This document shows, in pieces, positions 9,001 through 17,012 of a stretch of 64,000 nt of DNA. The notes under the pieces are model-generated. The model searched no databases, was not told where the DNA came from, and saw nothing but the letters and a program-made list of their open reading frames with translations. Every line of letters begins with the position of its first letter. The stretch's first letter is position 1. The position numbers and the translations under genes were made by a program. Origin of the DNA: Tsuneonella litorea (lineage in GTDB: Bacteria > Pseudomonadota > Alphaproteobacteria > Sphingomonadales > Sphingomonadaceae); the NCBI RefSeq assembly GCF_025154015.1, contig NZ_JAOAMV010000001.1:124001-188000 (forward strand), in the 5' to 3' direction.

Positions 9001-10021
9001 CGTCTCGTCCAAGAACGCGACGTGCATGGCGCTGCCGACCAACCAGCCGATCGCCCCCACCCGGTCGACACCCGAGATGCGCGAGCTCAACCAGGAGCAG
9101 CCATTCCTGCCGATCTATCACTACGCCGCGGTGACCGACGCCGAGGAAGGCCTGATCCTGGTCAACGTCGACACGATGGCCGACGGCGAGTTCCGCAACA
9201 ACAAGCTGAAGCGCGCGGTCACCTGGAACCCCGACGGGGTGCTCGACGGCGCGCGCCACATCGTGCTCGCGGGCGAGGTCGCCTACATCGCCGCGGCCAG
9301 CGGCCTGGTAACCGTGGACCTGGCCGACCCGCTGAACCCCAGGCTCGCCTCGGTCGTCCCGCTCGACGACGCGCGGGCGAGCGCGATCCAGTTCCGCTAC
9401 CTCTGGGTCACCGATCGTGAGGGGATCAAGCTGTTCGACGTGACCGACCTGCGCAACCCGGTCGCGGTCCCCTCGGGCACCGTGCCGCTAGCGGACGCGC
9501 GGCGGGTCTATCTCGCGCGGACCTATGCCTATGTCGCGGCCAAGGGCGACGGGCTGGTGATCCTCGACGTCGAGAACCCCCGGGATCCGTCGATATACCG
9601 CAAGGAAACCTTCGGCGGGCGGATGACGGACGTGGAGGACGTGGTGGTCGCATCGACCAACGCCTCGCTGTTCGCCTACGTCGCGGACGGGCGGAACGGG
9701 ATGAAGGTGCTGCAACTGACCAGTCCCGACAGCCAGCCCAACTTCTACGGCTTCAGCCCGGCACCCAGGCCCGAGCTGATCGCCTGGGCAAAGACCCCAT
9801 GGCCGGCCATCGCCATGTCGAAGGGTCTCGACCGCGACCGGGCGGTGGACGAGACCGGTGGGCAGATCGCGGTCTTCGGGCGGCTCGGCGCGCGGCCCTT
9901 CAATCGCAGCGAAATGGAAAAGCTGTTCCTCACCAGCAAGGGCGTGCCGTGGAAGGTATCGGATACGCCGGACATGAACCGCTGGGTGGCCGGCAGGGGA
10001 CCGCTCGCCGGCGGCGAGTGA
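6002..10021 (+). CDS. decaheme c-type cytochrome with C-terminal LVIVD beta-propeller
   Basis: The product has 1339 residues with an N-terminal signal (LLALFALVVLACGIGW). Ten CXXCH motifs are readable in order: CTSCH, CTDCH, CGACH, CASCH, CMNCH, CADCH, CKDCH, CFTCH, CGGCH and CSDCH, covering about residues 59-840. A His-rich stretch (HGDAHGDAHDKGHG) lies between hemes 4 and 5 and could supply ligands or bind metal. After the last heme come several LVIVD-type propeller repeats, e.g. GLVTVDLADPLNPRLAS, GIKLFDVTDLRNP and GLVILDVENPRDPS. The heme part should carry electrons and the propeller may bind a partner or surface. Translation is coupled to the barrel gene upstream, suggesting a porin-cytochrome pair. 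The partner and terminal acceptor are unknown. Confidence 0.85.
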   Translation: MRADRLLALFALVVLACGIGWSTSRASEGETPVKRTYPVYPAAPLTQTIAEMAGKSDGCTSCHVASDAPTMHLSPAVRLGCTDCHGGDAAVVGNPQLDRDDPAYVAARDAAHVLPTYPESWHFPSSANPRRSYALLNNEAPEFVRFVNPSDYRVAREACGACHLPVIEAAERSLMATGAMLWGGASYNNGIVPFKSYIFGEAFTREGEAAKVVSAGDPPGTVTEKQKDRGALAALYPLPTWHVVPPADVFRVFERGGRTINSVFPEIGLPNVTGQIQRLDEPGRPDLKQSNRGPGTGLRVAIPVLNIHKTRLNDPFTWFMGTNDQPGDYRHSGCASCHVVYANDREPRHSLTYAQYGRDGQTITADPTIADKFEHGDAHGDAHDKGHGALKDGHEGAEGQAAVREKGHPLQHVFTRSIPTAQCMNCHMHQPNIFLNSFLGYTMWDYESDAPAMWPETQKYPTAEEVRAINARNPEGAAPKGKWADIDFLRNVYDLNPSLKDTQFADYHGHGWNFRGVFKRDREGNLLDKDGNIVSPDDPEKWRKDGEGKFVPAGVNPGKTVHLMDIHAEKGMQCADCHFAQDSHGNGLIYGEVANAIEIGCKDCHGTADAYPNLLTSGPAAPPKGNNLALLRNPDGQRRFEWTFDSAGRQQLIQRSIIDPDLEWRVSLVKDSVDPASPRFNAKSARAKLMSEEGAEDGLFSFGPGIAPENRAHKDSEMACFTCHLSWTTSCGGCHLPIEANWKTTDHHFEGETTRNFATYNPQVARDEMFQLGKHMTTKGNQTAPVRSSSALVLSSTNINRERIYVQQPPISSIGFSSQAFAPHFPHTVRTTETKTCSDCHLSEKDDNNAIMAQLLLLGTNYVNFVGLNAWTGLEGGFEAVRVTEWDEPQAVLGSYLHKYAYPDFYREFVDDYGRELKDRTRGRTFDGKVSGETHSFEQFANVVEGTRDRVGCLQLRGEYMFVAEGKGGFRVYDVATIANKGFSERIVTAPFSALGHDTHVSSKNATCMALPTNQPIAPTRSTPEMRELNQEQPFLPIYHYAAVTDAEEGLILVNVDTMADGEFRNNKLKRAVTWNPDGVLDGARHIVLAGEVAYIAAASGLVTVDLADPLNPRLASVVPLDDARASAIQFRYLWVTDREGIKLFDVTDLRNPVAVPSGTVPLADARRVYLARTYAYVAAKGDGLVILDVENPRDPSIYRKETFGGRMTDVEDVVVASTNASLFAYVADGRNGMKVLQLTSPDSQPNFYGFSPAPRPELIAWAKTPWPAIAMSKGLDRDRAVDETGGQIAVFGRLGARPFNRSEMEKLFLTSKGVPWKVSDTPDMNRWVAGRGPLAGGE

Positions 10022-10036
10022 CCCCCGCTGTGGCGC

Positions 10037-10885
10037 CTACTCGCGCTCGCCGAACATTTCGTGGATCATCGGCTGGAGCTTGTCGGTGTAATGCGCCAGC
10101 GCGTGCCAGCCGCTGACCTGCTCGTAATGGCTGACGAGCGCAGTCCCGTCCCAGCGGTGCAGCGCATAGCTCGGCGGCTCGGTGGTGATCAGGTCGCGCC
10201 CGTCCGGACGATCGGCGTCGACCCGGCGCAGGTCCATCGCCACCAGCGGAGCCACCGATCCGGTGACGTTGAGCGGGATGCCGCAGAACGTCGTGCTCAG
10301 CGGCCGGTGAAGGTGTCCGCAATGGATTGCCGCGATCTGGCGATGGCCCTCGACCGCGCCGCGGAAACGCTCGATCCAGCCTTCGTCCGGCGCGGGATCC
10401 ATCCAGTCGATCCCGCTGACCACGGGCGGATGATGCATGAAGATCAGTGTCGGCGTGTCCGGATGGCCGGCGAGCTGCGCTGACAGCCAGGCGGCCCGGG
10501 CCGCGCAGAACGCACCGCCGTGGCGGCCCGGCTCGAGCGTGTCGAGCATCAGGATGCGCAGGCCCCCGGCTTCGAGGGCATAGTGGATGAAGCCGTCCTC
10601 GTGTGGCACCTGCGGGAACGCGTGGAGCAGCGCTTCGCGGGTATCGTGATTGCCGACCATCGGCCAGACCGGAAACGGAAGGCCGGAAAGGAGCGCCGCC
10701 GCATCCTCGAAACTTTCGATATCCCCGTTGTCGGTGATGTCGCCCGAAAGGACGAGCATATCCGGCCTGTTCGGCCCACCGAGCAACCGGGCAAGGGTCG
10801 CCCGGAACCGGCGCAGGTTGAGCTCTTCGGGTTCCTCGTCGGGGTCGAAGCCGATATGGATATCGGTCAGCTGTGCGATCAGCAT
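10037..10885 (-). CDS. cpdA: class III cyclic-nucleotide phosphodiesterase (CpdA-like metallophosphoesterase)
   Basis: The product has 282 residues. The start at 10885 gives the typical N-terminus LIAQLTDIHIG. All calcineurin-like metal motifs are present: DxH (TDIH), GDITDNGD, GNHD, the HH in FMHHPP, and GHLHRP. This arrangement (DxH-GD-GNHD-H-GHxH) is that of the CpdA/IcaB family, which hydrolyses cAMP or other phosphodiesters with a two-metal centre in the cytoplasm. It is the last gene of the minus-strand group that also encodes a protein with two cNMP-binding domains, so it may lower the ligand of that protein. Substrate specificity cannot be read from the sequence. Confidence 0.8.
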   Translation of the reverse strand: MLIAQLTDIHIGFDPDEEPEELNLRRFRATLARLLGGPNRPDMLVLSGDITDNGDIESFEDAAALLSGLPFPVWPMVGNHDTREALLHAFPQVPHEDGFIHYALEAGGLRILMLDTLEPGRHGGAFCAARAAWLSAQLAGHPDTPTLIFMHHPPVVSGIDWMDPAPDEGWIERFRGAVEGHRQIAAIHCGHLHRPLSTTFCGIPLNVTGSVAPLVAMDLRRVDADRPDGRDLITTEPPSYALHRWDGTALVSHYEQVSGWHALAHYTDKLQPMIHEMFGERE

Positions 10886-10940
10886 TGCGGCCGCCCTGCC
10901 GCGCTTCGCCGCATCCGGCCGCATGGCCCCGCCAGCACGC

Positions 10941-12677
10941 TCACGTCTGCGATTTCCGCTCGTCCGCGTCCTTACCCACGCGGGCCGGCGCCGCATCGCC
11001 CCTCGGGTGGTAGCTGTGGCACATCGCGCAGGTCGAAGGAATCTTGGGCTTGGCCGCACTTTCGCCGAGGTGGCAGGTGCGACAGGTCTTGATCCCCGGC
11101 AGCAGGACATCGGTCGCCGAATCCGATGCCGGGGCGGCGTGGCAGGTCGTGCATTTCTCGCGCTTGTGCGCCTCGTGATCGAACCAGCCGTGTTCGATAT
11201 AGCGTTTCGGCTGGACGACCGGCATCACCCCGTCGCCGCTGGGGAAATGGCATTCGGTGCAGACGCCCCGGGTGGAGAGCATCCGCGAGGCGAGCGGGAC
11301 CGAGGCGCGCTGCGGTGGTGCGAAGTTCCCGTAATAGAGGCCGCCGGGCGAATAGGCTCCCGGTCGCTTGCGCCCGCTGGCGATCGGCCGGCGCGGCACG
11401 CGGTCCGCGGCGGCAAGGTCAGCGCGCATCTGGCTGATGTCCCCGTGGCGCAGGGTTCGGAACGTCCCCCCGACCCTGTCGTAGACGAGGCTGTGGCAGG
11501 ATCCGCAGTTGGTTTCCATGTCGACCGGCTGGAAGCGCACGCCGTCCGCCGTGGGACGGTGACAGTCGGAACATTCGAGGGTCTCGCCATAGCCTTTCCC
11601 GGCGCCCAACCGCCGGGCCATCTGGGCGACCCCTCCGCTGGCCGAAAGGTGCAGTTCGTGCGGGAACTTGAGGCCGTTGAACTCCCGAGGATTCCCGTCG
11701 AGCGAAACCCGCGTCGGCGTCCGGTCACCCTGACCCGTCAGTACCGCGGCCTGGAACTGGGGGTGCGCCTTGCCGAAGTCGGCCGCGTTGCCCAGCGGGG
11801 TCTTCAGCCGCTTGTCCATCGATCCGTGGCAGTCGGCGCAGAACTTCTGCGCGGGCGGCTGCATCCGGCCCTCGCCCTCGTGCTCGGTATGACAATCGGT
11901 GCAGGCCCCCGCACCGGGCTTGTGAAACACGTCCGCGATGTCGCGCTGGACCTGGTCGCCCCAGCTGAGCGGGCCACGCGCGAGCGAGAGGCGGGGTTTG
12001 GCGGAATGATCGCCGATGTCCTCGTGGCAGGTCAGGCAGGCCCCGTCGCGCACCGCGACGAACGGCTGGACGTGACATGCCTCGCAGTTGTCCTCGAGCC
12101 CGTGGTGCGCGAGGCTGAGCTTGCCGGTCGACCAGCTCGCGTCCATCGCCGTCTGGCCGGGCTTGCGATAGTCGGGTTTGACCGGTTCGCGGCCGAGATT
12201 CGTCCAGATCGGCACCGCCAGGAACGCGAGGAAGATCGCGATCAACAGGGCCCAGGCGACCGGGCGCTTGCCGGGCAGCCACGTACTCGTCAGGCGGAAG
12301 CCATGCGTGCCCGCGCCCGCGCCACTTTCGCGCTCTTCCATGCGGCGGACGGTGACTTCGATCTCCTCGCCGGGACCGGCCGCGAAATCGAGGCGGAACG
12401 CGCCCAGCACAAGCTCGGCGCCGCCATCCCTGACAGTCTCGCTCGTGCGCGTGCGGCCGTCGAGCGTGAAGCCGAGCGTGCCCGCGGCCTCGAAGGCGAG
12501 CGCGCGCCCTTCACCGCGGCTGACGACCACGTGATGCTGCTCGACCGCGAGGTCGGGTATCGCCACGTCGTTTTCGGCCGAGCGCCCGATCGTCAGCCGG
12601 TCGCCCGTCACCTCGCGCTCGCGGACGATCTCGCGTCCCGTGGCGGTGGTCTGAATCTGGCGGATACGGAAACTCAT
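10941..12677 (-). CDS. FHA domain - transmembrane - decaheme c-type cytochrome
   Basis: The product has 578 residues. The N-terminal region (about 20-100) is an FHA domain, with GRSAENDVAIPD and a following HH as expected for phosphothreonine binding. One membrane helix follows at about 140-158 (VAWALLIAIFLAFLAVPIW). The rest holds ten CXXCH motifs: CEACH, CLTCH, CTDCH, CADCH, CSDCH, CGSCH, CTECH, CTTCH, CRTCH and CAMCH. The FHA part is therefore cytoplasmic and the hemes periplasmic. The gene sits seven bases after the b-type cytochrome gene, so it likely accepts electrons from that protein and passes them outward. Coupling FHA to a multiheme chain suggests control by protein phosphorylation; no kinase is seen in the window. 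Confidence 0.88.
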   Translation of the reverse strand: MSFRIRQIQTTATGREIVREREVTGDRLTIGRSAENDVAIPDLAVEQHHVVVSRGEGRALAFEAAGTLGFTLDGRTRTSETVRDGGAELVLGAFRLDFAAGPGEEIEVTVRRMEERESGAGAGTHGFRLTSTWLPGKRPVAWALLIAIFLAFLAVPIWTNLGREPVKPDYRKPGQTAMDASWSTGKLSLAHHGLEDNCEACHVQPFVAVRDGACLTCHEDIGDHSAKPRLSLARGPLSWGDQVQRDIADVFHKPGAGACTDCHTEHEGEGRMQPPAQKFCADCHGSMDKRLKTPLGNAADFGKAHPQFQAAVLTGQGDRTPTRVSLDGNPREFNGLKFPHELHLSASGGVAQMARRLGAGKGYGETLECSDCHRPTADGVRFQPVDMETNCGSCHSLVYDRVGGTFRTLRHGDISQMRADLAAADRVPRRPIASGRKRPGAYSPGGLYYGNFAPPQRASVPLASRMLSTRGVCTECHFPSGDGVMPVVQPKRYIEHGWFDHEAHKREKCTTCHAAPASDSATDVLLPGIKTCRTCHLGESAAKPKIPSTCAMCHSYHPRGDAAPARVGKDADERKSQT

Positions 12678-12684
12678 CCCGCCG

Positions 12685-13545
12685 CTACCAGTAGTAGAAC
12701 ACGCTGATCACGTGCGCGGTCAGCGCGCCGAGGAGCGCGACCGTCGCCGGAACGTGGACGTAGAGCCAGATGTCGAGCAGCGCCCGCAGTCGCATCTGCC
12801 GGCGGATCTGGCCAAGCTGCGCGCAGCGGCGCTGGAGCAAGCCGAACACCCGTTCCTCGTGCTCGTCGCGGTCGCGGTCGGCGGCAAAGGCGGCGCGCGC
12901 GCGTTCGGTCCGGCAACCCGGATAGCGTCCGGTGAGCCGGGCGAGGACGCCAGCCCTGAACGCGTCCTGCTCGAGCGCCGCGATGACGAGATCGCTCTCT
13001 TCGCGCGGCAGCGGCTGGGCGGCGCTTTCCAGCTGGCGGTCGATCGCGCCCAGCGCCTCTATCATCTCCTTCTTCGACATGTCGCCGCGATTGGTGCTGA
13101 GTTTTTCGGGGAGGGTGGCATAGACCACGACCCCGTAGATCCCCGAGACGATCACCAGGATCATCAGCGCCCAGGCCAGGGTATGGACGTTCCAGCCCAG
13201 CTGGAACCCGGTGTGCAGGGTGCCGATCACCACCAGCGACAGGCCCAGGTACACGTGCGCAGACGTCCAGGCCTTGAGTGACCAGCGCCCTTCGGTCATC
13301 GCCCGCTTGCGGATGCCGAGCAGCGACAGCCAGACGATAAGCAGGACGCCGAGCGTGCCGAGCGCGTATCCGTACCACGTGCCCCCGTTGGGGCGCGGGC
13401 TGACGTCGGCAAAGGCGTATCCGATGCCGGCCACGATCGACAGCGCAAGCGCGACCTTGAGCCACCGGAAACGCTTGTGGACGAGAAAGCCCTCGTGATC
13501 ACTGGGCCGCTGCGCGCGCCCGTCTTCGCTGGCGAGGCTCGCCAT
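12685..13545 (-). CDS. membrane b-type cytochrome, probably diheme
   Basis: The product has 286 residues. The ATG at 13545 overlaps the upstream stop (TGATG). Five hydrophobic helices are visible: about 28-46, 55-77, 91-115, 119-140 and 255-283. Helix 3 contains HVYLGLSLVVIGTLH and helix 5 HVPATVALLGALTAH, two His-X13-His pairs as used by diheme b cytochromes to hold two stacked hemes between a pair of helices. A soluble loop of about 100 residues rich in Arg and Glu lies between helices 4 and 5. It probably moves electrons across the cytoplasmic membrane, between the FAD/Fe-S protein or quinol and the FHA-decaheme protein next to it. The heme number is inferred, not shown. Confidence 0.72.
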   Translation of the reverse strand: MASLASEDGRAQRPSDHEGFLVHKRFRWLKVALALSIVAGIGYAFADVSPRPNGGTWYGYALGTLGVLLIVWLSLLGIRKRAMTEGRWSLKAWTSAHVYLGLSLVVIGTLHTGFQLGWNVHTLAWALMILVIVSGIYGVVVYATLPEKLSTNRGDMSKKEMIEALGAIDRQLESAAQPLPREESDLVIAALEQDAFRAGVLARLTGRYPGCRTERARAAFAADRDRDEHEERVFGLLQRRCAQLGQIRRQMRLRALLDIWLYVHVPATVALLGALTAHVISVFYYW

Positions 13546-16007
13546 CAGGCGCCGCGCTCCGACTGGCTGACCGCCAGGAACCGTTCGGGACCGACGCGGA
13601 TCGCGGCGCCGGTCGGGCACGCGCGGACGCAGGCCGGCCCGCCCTCGATCCCCGAACACATATCGCACTTGATCGCGACCTTGGGCGCTTCCCTGCCCGA
13701 CGCTTCCGCCTTCTTCTTGCGCCAGGAGTAACTCGCCTCGCCCGGCCCGGGACCAATGCCGAACATCAGCCACGACAGCAGGCCGGGCTTCTTGGGCGGC
13801 CGCGCGTCCATCCGGATCACGCCGTAGGGACAGTTGCGCTGGCAATTGCCGCACCCGATGCAGGTCTCGTCGATGAAGACCTCGCCGTCCGGCCCGCGCT
13901 TGATCGCGTTGGGCGGGCAATCGGCCATGCAGTGCGGGTGCTCGCAGTGCCGGCACGAAGTGGGCACGTGCAGGTGGGCATAGGTCTTGCCCGCCTCGCG
14001 GTCGAGCCGGGAGAGCCCGTCGTGGCTGTCGGCACAGGCTTTTTCGCAGTTGTCGCAGCCGACGCACAGCGTCTCGTCGATCAGCAGCACGTCGGTCGCC
14101 TCGCCGATGCCCTGGTCGACGAGGAACTTGGCGGTCTGCGAATAATAGTCGGCCGCGTCGCCGAAGCTGTCCTTGCGGCTTTCGATGAAGGCGTTGACCT
14201 CGCGCCGCCCGGCCATGTCGGCGAGCGCCTTCTCGCGCAGCTTGGGTTTGCGGTCGAGCAGCTTGACGAAGGCCTCGCCCGGGAAGCGGACCACCTGGCT
14301 CTTGATCGCCGCCTTGACGGTCGCGGTCCGCTTCGATCCGTCGATCACGGCCATTTCGCCGAAATAGGATCCGGCGGGCAGGTAGCTGAGGAACACCGGG
14401 TGCCCGCCGATGTCCTTTTCGACGATCATCGAGCCGCGGCGGATGACGAACACGTCCTTGTCGTCGTCGCCCTCCTTGATCACCACCTCGCCCGCGCGCT
14501 TGTCCTCGACCACGGCGGCATCGGTGATCTCGGCGAGGTCCTCTGGCGTCAGCCCGGAGCCGAACATCTGCAGGAGCTGGCGCTCGATCGAGATGCGGTT
14601 GACCGCGCGCGCCGCGCCCGGCGTCGTCGCGATCAGCTTGAGCGCCGCAGTGCGCGAGAACTCGAGCGCGACCGTATCCTCGGCCGCGCGAATCGTCGCG
14701 CCACGGCGACGGCCCGAGATCAGCCCCACCTCGCCGAAGATCGAGCCCTCGCCGATCGGCACGGTGACCGACGGGTCGGCCGGGTTGACCTCGACCAGCA
14801 CCGACCCCTGCGCGATCGCGAACATCGATGACCCGGGCGCGTTGCGCTCGAAGATCACCTCGCCCTTGCGATAGAAATGCGCCCGCGAATCGATCATCAG
14901 TTCGCGCAGCTGAAGCACCGACAGTTCCTGAAGGATCACGACGGTCCGCCCGAACAGCGCCAGCCACTCGTCGACCGAACGGTTGCCGGGCAGCGGGGCG
15001 AACTTCTCCTCGAGGATCGGTTCGTCGGCCGGCTTGAGCTGGGTGTTCCCGGCGAGGAACTCGATCACGTCGTAACCCTGGTTCATGCAGTGCTTGATCA
15101 GCGGGTAACCCGCCAGCGCACCGATCACGTAGATGCCGGGCTTGGTCGATTCGAACGACGGCGAAAGCGCGGGAAACGCCTCGCGCTCCTCGCTCGTGAA
15201 ACCGACGCCGGCGGCTTCGACGAAGGCGCGCGGCGGTTTCGAGCCCGTACGCGCGATGATCCGGTCGCACCGGATCGATTCCTGCCCGTCGCGGGTTTCG
15301 AGCACCAACTCGCCCGGCTTCACTTCGGCCGGGCTGGTTTCGCGCCGGACGAAGATGCGACCCTCGCTCTCGGCCTCCATCAGCAGCTTGACGTTGGCGC
15401 CCTTCGCGCGGGCAAAATCGGCGCCGCGATTGAGGATCGTCACGACGTTGCCCTGCGCCGGATCGGCGGCAAGGCCGAGCGCGTTCTCGATCCCTGCGTC
15501 GCCCGAGCCGATCACGGTGATGTGCTCGTCGATGTATTCGGTGGGGTCGTCGAGCTGGTACTGGACGTGCGGCAGGTCGGCCCCCGGCAGCCGCAGGAGG
15601 TTGGGGTTGCCCTGCGTGCCGATCGCCAGCACGACCGCCCTGGCCTTGACCGTCGCCCCCCGCTTGAGCGTCAGGGTGAAGTTTCCGGCCTCGCCCTCGA
15701 TCGCCGTCACGTCCGCGTCGAGCATGACCTCGACCTTGTGCTCGGCGATCTGCCGGTCCCAGGTTTCGAGGATCGCCTCGCGCTTGCCGGCGTCGAAATC
15801 GAGGTCGGCGCGCAGGACCAGGTGGGCAGGCGTCGCCATGACGTGCTTGCCCTTCTGGTACTTGAAGATGGTATCGGACAGGTGGTCGGTCTTTTCGAGC
15901 AGGATGTGGCTCATGCCCTTGGCCGCCGCGTGCGCGGCGGCGCTCAGACCCGCGGGGCCCGACCCCACGATCGCAACGTCCACAATCCCCGCTTCGGTTC
16001 CTGCCAT
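13545..16007 (-). CDS. FAD-dependent oxidoreductase fused to two cNMP-binding domains and a 4Fe-4S ferredoxin domain
   Basis: The product has 820 residues from the ATG at 16007, which has a G-rich site before it; an in-frame TTG lies 15 bases upstream. Residues 1-325 form a YpdA/thioredoxin-reductase-like two-dinucleotide fold (GSGPAG near 15, GSGDAG near 167). Two cyclic-nucleotide-binding domains follow, about 355-470 and 480-595, each with a phosphate-binding cassette (FGEVGLISGRRRGAT and FGEMAVIDGSKRTAT) that keeps Glu and Arg. Residues 645-800 carry four cysteine clusters like HycB/DmsB electron-transfer subunits (CVGCDNCEKAC, CRHCEHPHCMADC, CIGCGNCQRNC, CDMC...CVRAC). No signal peptide or membrane helix is seen. 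It is likely the cytoplasmic electron entry of the locus, gated by a cyclic nucleotide. The electron donor is unknown. Confidence 0.87.
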   Translation of the reverse strand: MAGTEAGIVDVAIVGSGPAGLSAAAHAAAKGMSHILLEKTDHLSDTIFKYQKGKHVMATPAHLVLRADLDFDAGKREAILETWDRQIAEHKVEVMLDADVTAIEGEAGNFTLTLKRGATVKARAVVLAIGTQGNPNLLRLPGADLPHVQYQLDDPTEYIDEHITVIGSGDAGIENALGLAADPAQGNVVTILNRGADFARAKGANVKLLMEAESEGRIFVRRETSPAEVKPGELVLETRDGQESIRCDRIIARTGSKPPRAFVEAAGVGFTSEEREAFPALSPSFESTKPGIYVIGALAGYPLIKHCMNQGYDVIEFLAGNTQLKPADEPILEEKFAPLPGNRSVDEWLALFGRTVVILQELSVLQLRELMIDSRAHFYRKGEVIFERNAPGSSMFAIAQGSVLVEVNPADPSVTVPIGEGSIFGEVGLISGRRRGATIRAAEDTVALEFSRTAALKLIATTPGAARAVNRISIERQLLQMFGSGLTPEDLAEITDAAVVEDKRAGEVVIKEGDDDKDVFVIRRGSMIVEKDIGGHPVFLSYLPAGSYFGEMAVIDGSKRTATVKAAIKSQVVRFPGEAFVKLLDRKPKLREKALADMAGRREVNAFIESRKDSFGDAADYYSQTAKFLVDQGIGEATDVLLIDETLCVGCDNCEKACADSHDGLSRLDREAGKTYAHLHVPTSCRHCEHPHCMADCPPNAIKRGPDGEVFIDETCIGCGNCQRNCPYGVIRMDARPPKKPGLLSWLMFGIGPGPGEASYSWRKKKAEASGREAPKVAIKCDMCSGIEGGPACVRACPTGAAIRVGPERFLAVSQSERGA

Positions 16008-16115
16008 GCCACCCCCCGGCAAGACGGTATCATACGCGTGACGCCGCGTTAATCCACCCGCGTTTGCCGGAAAGCGGTCCGCTTGCTAGGCCAGCGCCAC
16101 GGAATGGGGGCGAAC

Positions 16116-17009
16116 ATGGCGGCAATCGGCAAGGGTGGCGTGATCGCGGCAGGGGCCGTCATCCTCGCAGCGGGAGCGATCGGGTACCGGCTCATCGACG
16201 ATGCCGAGACGCCAGCCGCCGCGCAGATGCCCGGCGATCCGCTCGACACGCTCGAGCGCACCGCCCGCGACAATCCCGACGATGCGGCGACCTGGCAGCG
16301 CCTCGGCATAGCCTACTTCGACGCCGGCCGGTTCGCCGACGCGGCATCCGCCTATTCGCGCGCGGCCACGGCCGATCCGCAGAACGCCGCGCTGTGGTCC
16401 AGCATGGGCGAAGCGCTGGTCATGGCGAGCGAGCGCGACCCGATGCCCGCCGGCGCCAAGGATGCCTTCGAAAAAGCAATCGCGATCGACCCCGGGGATC
16501 CCCGCGCGCGCTACTTCCTCGCGGTCGACAAGGACCTGGCAGGCGACCATCGCGGGGCCATCGACGACTGGCTGGCATTGCTAGCCGACACCCCGCCGGG
16601 GGCGCCGTGGGAGGCCGACCTGACCCGCACCATCGAGCAGGTGGGCAAGATCAACGACATCGAGGTCGCCGCGCGCATCGCGCAGGCAGGGGGCAAGCAG
16701 CCCGCCCCCGCACCCGCGCATCCGGCGTTCGACGCGATACCCGGCCCCACGGCGGAACAGCTCGCCGCCGCGGGAAGCATCCCGCCGGGCGAGCAGCGCG
16801 CAATGGCCGAGGGCATGGTCGCACGGCTCGAGGCGCGGCTGGCGACCGACCCGTCGAACGTCGACGGCTGGATGATGCTGATGCGCAGCCGCAAGACGCT
16901 GGGCCAGGATGCCGCCGCCGCCAAGGCGCTGACGGCAGCGATCGCGGCCAATCCCGGCCGCAGGGCCGAACTCGAGGCCGCGGCCGGGCAGCTCGGGATC
17001 AGGCGCTAG
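16116..17009 (+). CDS. TPR protein related to cytochrome c biogenesis factor CcmI/CycH
   Basis: The product has 297 residues. The ATG at 16116 is favoured by the GGGGG five bases upstream; an in-frame ATG at 16104 is an alternative. A single N-terminal membrane helix (VIAAGAVILAAGAIGY) is followed by TPR-like repeats, e.g. DDAATWQRLGIAYFDAGRFADAASAYSRA and a C-terminal pair around NVDGWMMLMRSRKTLG. This matches the TPR part of CcmI/CycH, which presents apocytochrome c to the heme ligation machinery in the periplasm. The gene is beside the multiheme cytochrome locus, where such help would be needed, but no other ccm genes are in the window. A general TPR scaffold is the alternative. Confidence 0.7.
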   Translation: MAAIGKGGVIAAGAVILAAGAIGYRLIDDAETPAAAQMPGDPLDTLERTARDNPDDAATWQRLGIAYFDAGRFADAASAYSRAATADPQNAALWSSMGEALVMASERDPMPAGAKDAFEKAIAIDPGDPRARYFLAVDKDLAGDHRGAIDDWLALLADTPPGAPWEADLTRTIEQVGKINDIEVAARIAQAGGKQPAPAPAHPAFDAIPGPTAEQLAAAGSIPPGEQRAMAEGMVARLEARLATDPSNVDGWMMLMRSRKTLGQDAAAAKALTAAIAANPGRRAELEAAAGQLGIRR

Positions 17010-17012
17010 GCG

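Noticed and set aside
5996-9259. A long minus-strand open frame opposite the decaheme gene
   Set aside because: The plus strand carries ten CXXCH motifs and propeller repeats. The opposite frame has no recognisable domain.
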